Below are positions 57,756 through 64,000 of a stretch of DNA of 64,000 nt, piece by piece. Position numbers and translations under genes: made by a program. Under the pieces are notes generated by a model. That model was not told the DNA's origin and did no database searches. It worked only from the letters and a program-made list of their open reading frames with translations. How positions within the stretch are numbered: position 1 is the first letter of the stretch; every line of letters starts with the position of its first letter. Source of the DNA: Sphingobium sp. EM0848 (GTDB lineage Bacteria; Pseudomonadota; Alphaproteobacteria; Sphingomonadales; Sphingomonadaceae); NCBI RefSeq assembly GCF_013375555.1, contig NZ_JABXWB010000001.1:2418001-2482000 (forward strand), read 5' to 3'.

Positions 57756-58907
57756 TCAGGTCATCACTTTGAGGCAATACGCTCCCCATTCTTCCATGAG
57801 CTTCCGCCTCTTCTCGAGAAGGTTGCCGCGGCGGTAAGCTGCCTCTGTCTTGTCCTTGACCCGGTGAGCTAGAGCAGCCTCCGCAATTTCGCCGGGGTGA
57901 TTGGTTTCCTCGCTGACCCAGTCCCGGAAAGCTGAACGAAATCCGTGAGCAGTCACGTCCTCCTTCATCTCGCGGAGCAATTTCGTGAGCGTCATGTCGC
58001 TCATCGGTGCGTCACCTCTGGCTCCAGGGAACACAAGCGAACGCGATCCGATCCGCAGGTCCCGGCATCGCTCGAGGATCGCAAGCGCCGGTGCAGACAG
58101 GGGAATGACATGCTCGCGGGCCGCCTTCATGCGCGCGGCCGGTATGGTCCACAGCTTCTCTTCTAGGTCGAACTCTTCCCACGCCGTGCCTCGGACCTCG
58201 CCTGATCGCACGGCAGTCAGGATGGCAAAGCGGAGCGCAAGCCGGCTGAAGGATTCTCGCTCCGTGAGCCTCACCATGAATGCGGGCACCTTCGCATAGG
58301 ACATGGCGGCAAAATGCCCCTCCTTCTTGGGCTGTCGCGGAAGACCCTTGGTGATCGCGCGCATAGGCGCTTCAGTTTCGCGATAGCCCGAGGCGTAAGC
58401 CCAATCGAGAACGGTGCCAATCCGCTGCCGGACCCGTCGCGCCGTCTCGGGCTTGGCGAGCCAGATATCCGACAGCACGTTCCGGATCATTGGCCCTGTA
58501 ATCTCATGAACCTGCACATGGCCGATCTGCGGGAACACGTAGGTCTCGAGCGTCTGGAGCCACTGCTTCTCGTGCTTCTCATTCCGCCATGTCTTGCTGT
58601 GCGCGGCAATCACCCGGGCTGCCGCCTGCCGGAATGTGGGAATGCCTTGCGCCTTACGCCGCTCGAATATCGGATCCAGCCCGAGTTCGACCCAAGTGCG
58701 GATTTCTCGTGCCCGCTCTCGGGCTGTCGCCAGCGAGACTTTGGACGCGCTGCCCAGACCAAAGTCGCGTCGGTTGCCATTCTTCTGCACCCGGCACATC
58801 CAGCTCTTGCCGCCGCCAGCCTGAATCACAAGAAACAGGCCGTCGCCATCGCCGAGCCGCCCGGGGCGTGTTGCTGCCTTCACAGCGGTAGCGGAGAGCT
58901 TTCCCAT
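57756..58907 (-). CDS. Site-specific tyrosine integrase (P4-like)
   Basis: A 383-residue integrase with the N-terminal DUF4102 DNA-binding domain (LGDGDGLFLVIQAGGGKSWMCR), a core-binding SAM-like domain, and the catalytic domain: Arg in TAVRSGEVRG, H-x-x-R in AHGFRSAFRDW, and the His/Tyr pair in LAHRVKDKTEAAYRRGNL. P4-type integrases favour tRNA 3' ends, matching its place beside tRNA-Ser(GGA). ATG 58907 begins MGKLSATAVKAATRPG; the upstream extension lacks homology. Confidence 0.93.
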   Translation of the reverse strand: MGKLSATAVKAATRPGRLGDGDGLFLVIQAGGGKSWMCRVQKNGNRRDFGLGSASKVSLATARERAREIRTWVELGLDPIFERRKAQGIPTFRQAAARVIAAHSKTWRNEKHEKQWLQTLETYVFPQIGHVQVHEITGPMIRNVLSDIWLAKPETARRVRQRIGTVLDWAYASGYRETEAPMRAITKGLPRQPKKEGHFAAMSYAKVPAFMVRLTERESFSRLALRFAILTAVRSGEVRGTAWEEFDLEEKLWTIPAARMKAAREHVIPLSAPALAILERCRDLRIGSRSLVFPGARGDAPMSDMTLTKLLREMKEDVTAHGFRSAFRDWVSEETNHPGEIAEAALAHRVKDKTEAAYRRGNLLEKRRKLMEEWGAYCLKVMT

Positions 58908-59051
58908 GCCACCAAATCTCCCACATTCTTTCCCACATTTCCAATCGGTCACCGGTGGACTGGCAGGGATGAACGTGGATGCGAATCACGCTGAAAGCCG
59001 CAGAAAAGCTGGGCTTTAGTGATTCGGAACGGATGTGAAAGGACAGGGTGG

Positions 59052-59142
59052 TGGCGGAGCGGGAGGGATTCGAACCCTCGATACGCTTTTGACGTATACT
59101 CACTTTCCAGGCGAGCGCCTTCGACCACTCGGCCACCGCTCC
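59052..59142 (-). tRNA. tRNA-Ser (GGA anticodon), island attachment locus
   Basis: Read on the minus strand it is a 91-nt class II tRNA with encoded CCA. Acceptor GGAGCGG/CCGCTCC with discriminator G, D-arm GGCCGAGTGGTCGAAGGC, anticodon loop CTGGAAA (anticodon GGA, reading UCC/UCU), a long variable arm, and T-arm GAGGGTTCGAATCCCTC. Its 3' end borders the integrase side of the island. The gene remains intact, as is typical when the element restores the tRNA 3' sequence. Confidence 0.97.
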
Positions 59143-59267
59143 GCATTGCACTGGAAGGCGGCTCCCTATCGTGCGTTTCGCGACTAGGCAAGAGGATGCG
59201 TTAAAGCAATTTTTTGGAACAACCCCTATCTTGAACGATATCGTCCCGAGACAAGGAGAAATTGGCC

Positions 59268-60383
59268 ATGATCGTCGGCACCGTCAGGGAGATCAAGAAC
59301 CATGAATATCGCGTCGGTTTGACGCCGGAGAGCGTGCATGAGCTGACGGCCCATGGGCATCGCGTGCTGGTGGAAAGCGGCGCGGGCGAAGGGATCGGCG
59401 CGCATGACAGCCTCTATGCGCGGGCCGGGGCGGAGATCATCGGTGACGCAACGGATATCTTCGCCAAGGCCGAGATGATCGTGAAGGTCAAGGAACCGCA
59501 GGCCGAGGAAAGGGCGCTGCTGCGACCGGAACAGATTCTCTACACCTATTTGCATCTGGCGCCTGATCCCGATCAGACGCGGGACCTGATGGCATCCGGT
59601 GCAATCTGCATCGCTTATGAAACGGTCACGGATGCCAATGGCGGCCTGCCGCTGTTGAAACCGATGAGCCAGGTGGCCGGGCGCATGGCGATCCAGGCCG
59701 GGGCGACAGCGCTGGAGAAGGCGCATGGCGGGCGCGGCGTGCTGCTGGGCGGGGTGCCCGGCGTGCTGCCCGCGAAGGTCGCGGTGATCGGCGGCGGGGT
59801 GGTCGGCTTTAACGCGGCGCAGATGGCCGCGGGGCTGGGCGCGGACGTCACCATTCTCGACCGCAGCCCCGAAGTGCTGGAGCGGCTGGGCATTTATTTC
59901 GAAGCGCGGGCCAAGACGCGCTTTTCCAACCGGGCGAATCTGGCCGAATGCGTGGCGGAGGCGGATCTGGTGATCGGCGCGGTGCTGATCCCCGGCGCGG
60001 CGGCGCCCAAGCTGGTGTCGGCGGCGATGCTGAAGACCATGAAGAAGGGCGCGGTGCTGGTCGATGTCGCGATCGACCAGGGCGGCTGCTTCGAAACCAG
60101 CCATCCCACGACCCATGACGATCCGACCTATATCGTCGATGGCATCGTCCATTATTGCGTCGCCAACATGCCGGGCGCGGTGGCGCGGACCAGCACCTAT
60201 GCGCTCAACAATGTGACGCTGCCCCATGCGCTGCGCATCGCCGATCTGGGGTGGAAGGCGGCTTTGCGCGCGGACCCGCATCTGTTGGACGGCCTTAACG
60301 TGTGGAACGGGCAGATCACCTACCGGGCCGTCGCGGACGAATTGGACCTGCCCTACACCCCGGCGGAGCAGGCCATCGGATAA
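59268..60383 (+). CDS. ald: Alanine dehydrogenase
   Basis: A 371-residue NAD-dependent enzyme interconverting alanine and pyruvate plus ammonia. [19 protein letters not shown] holds the substrate Arg, and MIVKVKEPQ the active Lys. YTYLHLAPD provides the catalytic His, and [30 protein letters not shown] is the Rossmann NAD-binding motif. Length equals the family's usual 371. ATG 59268 is favoured by AAGGAG nine bases upstream; the TTG at 59262 is too close. Confidence 0.97.
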   Translation: MIVGTVREIKNHEYRVGLTPESVHELTAHGHRVLVESGAGEGIGAHDSLYARAGAEIIGDATDIFAKAEMIVKVKEPQAEERALLRPEQILYTYLHLAPDPDQTRDLMASGAICIAYETVTDANGGLPLLKPMSQVAGRMAIQAGATALEKAHGGRGVLLGGVPGVLPAKVAVIGGGVVGFNAAQMAAGLGADVTILDRSPEVLERLGIYFEARAKTRFSNRANLAECVAEADLVIGAVLIPGAAAPKLVSAAMLKTMKKGAVLVDVAIDQGGCFETSHPTTHDDPTYIVDGIVHYCVANMPGAVARTSTYALNNVTLPHALRIADLGWKAALRADPHLLDGLNVWNGQITYRAVADELDLPYTPAEQAIG

Positions 60384-60401
60384 GCCCTTTCGGCGAAGGG
60401 C
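60384..60401 (+). terminator. Small hairpin after ald
   Basis: GCCCTT-TCGGCG-AAGGGC forms a 6-bp stem directly after the stop, without a T run. It is a weak terminator at best. Confidence 0.3.
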
Positions 60402-60619
60402 GGAGAAATTCCTCCCTTCATGATCCCACAATATCGACACGCCCTTTGCGGGTTCTTCATGCTCGTTCGTTTGGCGAGATAAGGGGGCTGCTGATGCCTC
60501 CTGCCACGCACATTCCGCCGAAGAGAGGCATGGGTTTCCGTCATGGTCGATCGCACAGCTTCCACCGCATCCGCACAGAGAGACGCTTTCATCAACACCG
60601 CCAGAGGAGGGCAGCGCTG

Positions 60620-61450
60620 ATGCAGGGCGATATGCTGAGCTTTCTGGTGCCGCTGGTCGCCATGCTGGGCGCCGGGCTGTTCGCGGGCTTTGCCGCAGGG
60701 ATTTTCGGGATTGGTGGCGGCTTCGTCGTCGTGCCGGCCTTGTTCGTGGTGCTGCCGTTGCTGGGCGGCACGCATGACGCCATCGCCCATGTCGCCATCG
60801 GCACATCGGCGGCGACGATCATCGTCACCTCGATCCGTTCGCTCCTTGCCCATGCCAAGCGCGGCGCTGTGGAGTTCGAAGTGCTCAAGACATGGGCGCC
60901 ATGGATCATCTTGGGCGATGGCGTCGGCGTGATGCTGGCGGGCCATGTCGACGGCCACATCCTGACGATGATCTTCGCGATCGGCGTGTTCCTGATGTCG
61001 CTGAACTTCCTGCTGCCCAAGGTCGGCGGCAAGGTGATCAGCGACGAAATGCCCTCCGGCATCGCGCGGGTCGGGATCGCGGGCGGCCTTGGCACTTTTT
61101 CCGCCCTGCTCGGCATTGGCGGGGGGACGATCGCCATCATGGTGATGACGCTCTGCGGCCGGTCGATCCACCGCGCCATCGCCACCGCTTCGGGCATCGG
61201 CACGCTGATCGCCATCCCCAGCGCCATTGGTTTCGCCCTGATCGGCCTGAAGGAAAGCGGCCTGCCCTGGGGGTCGCTGGGCTATGTCAATCTGCCTGCG
61301 ACACTGGCCATCGCCTCCATGTCGATCCTGACCGCGCCGCTGGGCGTCGCCGCCGCGCACAGCCTGCCCGCCGGCCTGCTGAAGCGCGTCTTCGGCGTCT
61401 ATCTGGTCATCATCGCCTTCGTGATGTTCCGTAACGCCATCAAGATGTGA
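60620..61450 (+). CDS. TauE/SafE family sulfite/organosulfonate exporter-like permease
   Basis: A 276-residue membrane protein with about eight helices and the duplicated TauE/SafE signature: FAAGIFGIGGGFVVVPAL in the first half and FSALLGIGGGTIAIMVM in the second. Members transport sulfite, sulfoacetate or similar anions; the substrate here is unknown. ATG 60620 has GAGGAGGG at good spacing. Upstream in-frame ATGs would only add a basic, non-homologous extension. Confidence 0.88.
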   Translation: MQGDMLSFLVPLVAMLGAGLFAGFAAGIFGIGGGFVVVPALFVVLPLLGGTHDAIAHVAIGTSAATIIVTSIRSLLAHAKRGAVEFEVLKTWAPWIILGDGVGVMLAGHVDGHILTMIFAIGVFLMSLNFLLPKVGGKVISDEMPSGIARVGIAGGLGTFSALLGIGGGTIAIMVMTLCGRSIHRAIATASGIGTLIAIPSAIGFALIGLKESGLPWGSLGYVNLPATLAIASMSILTAPLGVAAAHSLPAGLLKRVFGVYLVIIAFVMFRNAIKM

Positions 61451-61468
61451 TCGCCATCTCGCGGCGCT

Positions 61469-62656
61469 CTAATCGTTCGGGTTGCGAAAGTTCAGCCGCC
61501 GGGTGACGGTGTAATCCAGAAAACCGACCAGAAAATAGCTGATCCATTGTTTGACGAGGGTCGGCAGGCTGCGTTGGGCGCGATGCGTTTCCAGCGTGAT
61601 CTGCCGGCTTTCGCCTGTCCGCCGTTCGACAAAGCCGCGCATCGCCCGGGCAAAGCCCGCATCCTCCACCCGCAGCATGATCTCCAGATTGAGGAACAGG
61701 CTGCGCATGTCGAAATTGGCCGATCCGATATAGACGGCGTTATCCACCACGATCAGCTTCATGTGCAGCTTGCAGGGTTGATATTCCCAAATCTCAACCC
61801 CGCGTTTCAGGAGCGGGCCATAGAGCAGCCGGGCCGCCGCGATGGTGGCGCCATTGTCCGACCTGGACGGCAGGATCAGGCGCGATCCCCCGCGCCGGGC
61901 CGCACCGGCCAGCCGCTTCAGCATGCCCCGCCCCGGCGAGAAATAGGCCTCCACCATGTCCAGCCGTTCGGCCCGTTCCAGATCGCGCTTCACCAGTTGC
62001 GCCCAGGGGCTGAGGCGCCGGGTGGGACCGCCGATCACCCAGCGCATGGGCCCGTCCTGATCGTGGCCCGGCCCCTGCCAGTGGCGCACCATCCGGCGCA
62101 GCGTGCGGAAACGCTGCTTGCGGGTCGACACCCAGCGCCAGAGTTGGCCATACCAGCTCGACATCGCCTGCACCTGCGGCCCTTCGACCGACAGGCCCAG
62201 ATCATACCAGCAATCCTCCGGCGGAATACCGAAATAACCGTCCTCGACATTGAAGCCGCCCATCAGCAGCAGCCGGTCGTCGGCAATCGCCAGCTTCTGA
62301 TGGTTGCGGATCAGATAGCGCGTGGACCGCCGCGCCCCGAAGCGTCCGAAATGCGCGCCCGCCGCGATCAGGGGATCGAAAAAGCCAAACGGCGTCGCCG
62401 CCGATCCGAAAGCGTCGATCATCAGCGTGACCGCCACCCCCCGCGCCCGCGCAGCGAGCAGCCGGTCGAGGATCAACTGCCCGCTCTCGTCCGCCGCGAA
62501 GATATAATAATAGAGCTTCACGCTCTCATGGGCGCCGTCGATCAGGTCGACCAGCGCCTGCCGCAACGCCAGGCCCGTCTCGATCACCCGCAGCCGATTG
62601 CCGCGCAGCGACAGGCTGATCCCGTCTTCGCCAATATGGGCCTCAGCCTCCTGCAT
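61469..62656 (-). CDS. Phospholipase D / cardiolipin synthase-type protein
   Basis: About 395 residues with two PLD HxK motifs: NHQKLAIADDRLLLMGGFN and LHMKLIVVDNAVYIGSANFD. The layout fits ClsB-like cardiolipin synthases, which lack the N-terminal membrane helices of ClsA. It would join phosphatidyl groups between glycerophospholipids at the membrane. The start is uncertain: ATG 62656 has GGAG about 10 bases upstream, while ATG 62665 and 62701 are also in frame. It converges on the TauE-like gene and diverges from rpoZ. Confidence 0.85.
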   Translation of the reverse strand: MQEAEAHIGEDGISLSLRGNRLRVIETGLALRQALVDLIDGAHESVKLYYYIFAADESGQLILDRLLAARARGVAVTLMIDAFGSAATPFGFFDPLIAAGAHFGRFGARRSTRYLIRNHQKLAIADDRLLLMGGFNVEDGYFGIPPEDCWYDLGLSVEGPQVQAMSSWYGQLWRWVSTRKQRFRTLRRMVRHWQGPGHDQDGPMRWVIGGPTRRLSPWAQLVKRDLERAERLDMVEAYFSPGRGMLKRLAGAARRGGSRLILPSRSDNGATIAAARLLYGPLLKRGVEIWEYQPCKLHMKLIVVDNAVYIGSANFDMRSLFLNLEIMLRVEDAGFARAMRGFVERRTGESRQITLETHRAQRSLPTLVKQWISYFLVGFLDYTVTRRLNFRNPND

Positions 62657-62789
62657 GGTCGCCATGCTCCGTTCATGCTCGCATTCGGGGCGGCTTGCCA
62701 TGACTTTATGGGCTTTTCATTGACTCTTGTGGCGCGCGCTGTTAGGCGCCTCTCTCACGACTTTTCTCTGGTTGTTCAGGAGCGCCCGT

Positions 62790-63134
62790 TTGGCCCGCGT
62801 TACCGTCGAAGATTGCGTCGACAAGGTTACCAACCGTTTCGATCTCGTTCTGCTTGCTGCGCAGCGCGCCCGTGAAATTTCGGGCGGCGCCGAACTGACT
62901 CTGGACCGCGACCGCGATAAAAATCCGGTCGTCGCCCTGCGCGAGATCGCGGAAGAAACCATCCTGCCGGTGGATCTGCATGATTCGCTCGTCGCCTCAC
63001 TGCAGAAGGTGCAGATCGACGACGACGATACACCGGATGAAATCGGATCGATCGCCCAGTCGGCGGAGGCCCTGCGCCTGACCGCCGCCGCCCCGCCGCG
63101 TAATCAGAATATCGGCGGCGACTACGACGGCTGA
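62790..63134 (+). CDS. rpoZ: RNA polymerase omega subunit
   Basis: A 114-residue RpoZ that helps assemble and stabilise the beta' subunit. It begins [30 protein letters not shown] after a TTG start at 62790 with AGGAG seven bases upstream. The usual [15 protein letters not shown] motif follows as [16 protein letters not shown]. The acidic tail is typical of alphaproteobacteria. Upstream in-frame ATG 62727 would add a hydrophobic non-homologous leader and is rejected. spoT does not follow, unlike in many genomes. Confidence 0.96.
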   Translation: MARVTVEDCVDKVTNRFDLVLLAAQRAREISGGAELTLDRDRDKNPVVALREIAEETILPVDLHDSLVASLQKVQIDDDDTPDEIGSIAQSAEALRLTAAAPPRNQNIGGDYDG

Positions 63135-63158
63135 TCCGTTCCAGTTTGGAGAGGGAAT

Positions 63159-63191
63159 GAGGCCCGGCCTGCGCAAGCAGGACCGGGCCTC
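63159..63191. terminator. Long hairpin between convergent rpoZ and MprF-like genes
   Basis: GAGGCCCGG-CCTGC-GCAA-GCAGG-A-CCGGGCCTC: a 14-bp stem with one bulged A and a GCAA tetraloop. No T run follows on either strand, yet its position between two stops supports a bidirectional terminator. Confidence 0.6.
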
Positions 63192-63234
63192 GACTTGTTG
63201 GGGCTGGCCGGAACAGCCTGCAGGGAAGCAACTC

Positions 63235-64000
63235 CTAATGCACTTCCGCGATTTCCGGGGCCGCAGACGCGTCATCCACTGGATCGACTGACGGAGAGGG
63301 CAAGGACAACTGCTTCCTCCGCGTCTTCGTCGCCGCGCTGCCCGACCCGCCGCCCACCAGCTTTTGCAGGTCGATCATCGCGCGGGACAGGGAAATACCG
63401 CGCGGTCCGGCAATGAAGCGCGGCTCCCAGCGCGGAGAATATTTGTCCTTATAGGCGCGCAGCCCCTCAAAGCCGTAGAAGCTTTCGCCATGGCGGAAGA
63501 AGAAGGCCCCCGCCTTGGCCCAGAGCGGGGAAAGACGCCGCGCCTCAATCCCTGAAAGCGGCGCCAGGCCCAGCGTGAACCAGTCATAACCCTGCTCCCG
63601 CCCCCACAGCATCAGCCGGATGAACAGGAAATCCATCGTGCCATAGGGCGCGTCGCCGACATAGCGCATCAGGTCGACCGACAGTTCGCGGCGATTGGCG
63701 GTTGCCCAGATATTGGCGAAGGCGACGATCCGCCCCTCCTGGCGCACGATGGCGCAGTCGCAGGTCGCGATATAGGCGGGGTCGAAACGGCCCACGCTGA
63801 ACGCCTTTTCGCCATGGCCCTTGGCGGCGAGCCATTCGTCGGAAATCTGCTGCAACTCGTTCAGCAGCAGCGGGACATGGCGTCCGGGCACGATCTCGAA
63901 GCTCGCCCCCTCCCGCACGGCACGGCGCTCCGCATAGCGCAGCGGCTTGGCGTCGGGGCCCTCCAGCGTGAAATGATGCAGGTCGACCCGCGCTTCCTCA
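63235..64000 (-). CDS. MprF-like phosphatidylglycerol lysyltransferase domain (DUF2156), partial
   Basis: The frame is open to the right edge, so the N-terminal part, including any membrane helices, is outside the window. The visible 254 residues match the MprF soluble aminoacyl-transferase domain: LEGPDAKPLRYAERRAVREGASFEIV, then GRFDPAYIATCDCAIVRQEGRIVAFANIW, SVDLMRYVGDAPYGTMDFLFIRLMLW, and FYGFEGLRAYKDKYSPRWEPRFIA. It would modify phosphatidylglycerol with lysine or alanine to change surface charge. The C-terminal tail after IDLQKLVGGG is low complexity. Confidence 0.9.
   Translation of the reverse strand, partial: EEARVDLHHFTLEGPDAKPLRYAERRAVREGASFEIVPGRHVPLLLNELQQISDEWLAAKGHGEKAFSVGRFDPAYIATCDCAIVRQEGRIVAFANIWATANRRELSVDLMRYVGDAPYGTMDFLFIRLMLWGREQGYDWFTLGLAPLSGIEARRLSPLWAKAGAFFFRHGESFYGFEGLRAYKDKYSPRWEPRFIAGPRGISLSRAMIDLQKLVGGGSGSAATKTRRKQLSLPSPSVDPVDDASAAPEIAEVH

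Larger units (their letters stand above)
49159..59051. mobile_element. tRNA-Ser-associated genomic island
   Basis: The right boundary is well supported: a P4-type integrase points away from, and sits next to, the 3' end of tRNA-Ser(GGA). Cargo is of accessory type (toxin-antitoxin, two ImmA/IrrE proteins, sce7726 and Beta proteins, IS and IS remnants). Base composition drops visibly relative to both flanks. The left boundary is placed just after the tyrosine phosphatase gene by gene content only. I did not find a second copy of the tRNA 3' end there, so the island may have lost its distal attachment site. Confidence 0.7.

Overview
This is a high-GC chromosomal segment of an alphaproteobacterium, almost certainly a sphingomonad (Sphingobium/Sphingomonas type). 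Support comes from the TonB receptor and TorF-type porin style, the aa3 oxidase cluster order (ctaC-ctaD-ctaB-small ORF-ctaG-ctaE-DUF983-SURF1-thrC), a CrtZ-type carotenoid hydroxylase, DUF1489, the sphingomonad-type short palindromes, and frequent TTG/GTG starts. The assignment rests on protein recognition only.

Bases 1-49158 are core genome. In order: the tail of a flotillin, a Tet-type MFS exporter, guaA, a tRNA-Ser(CGA), hspQ overlapping an SGNH hydrolase, and an OPT transporter. Next comes a divergent TonB receptor / beta-propeller phytase pair with PHO-box-like sites between them, then a CoA-transferase, an M1 aminopeptidase, queF and a proline-rich membrane protein. A translationally coupled sseA-metC-mscS operon, a TorF porin and crtZ follow. 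The long leftward respiratory cluster (31353 down to 22609) encodes cytochrome c oxidase subunits I-III with its haem A and copper assembly factors, then thrC and a methyltransferase. Rightward pyrE-pdxJ-acpS-lepB-AI-2E exporter is followed by FKBP, rpsU, a class II aldolase, a CHASE3 hybrid kinase, mgtE, a cyclophilin, two small lipoproteins, an outer-membrane protein, ppc, a HerA-like ATPase and a low-molecular-weight tyrosine phosphatase.

Bases about 49159-59051 are a genomic island with visibly lower and more variable GC. It abuts the 3' end of a tRNA-Ser(GGA), and a P4-type tyrosine integrase lies next to that tRNA. It carries a complete IS with inverted ends and a flanking duplication, a MazG-like protein, a HigB/RelE-like toxin coupled to an HTH-ImmA/IrrE protein, an IS630 remnant, a MITE-like element, a DUF551-like small protein and an sce7726-type nuclease-like protein. 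Facing the latter is a tight three-gene operon: a two-TM coiled-coil protein, an ImmA/IrrE metallopeptidase and a Beta-family protein. This operon plus the sce7726 gene is the best candidate for an undescribed, possibly defensive, system.

Bases 59052-64000 return to core genes: tRNA-Ser(GGA), ald, a TauE/SafE permease, a phospholipase D/cardiolipin synthase-type protein, rpoZ, and the C-terminal part of an MprF-like/DUF2156 protein that runs off the right edge.
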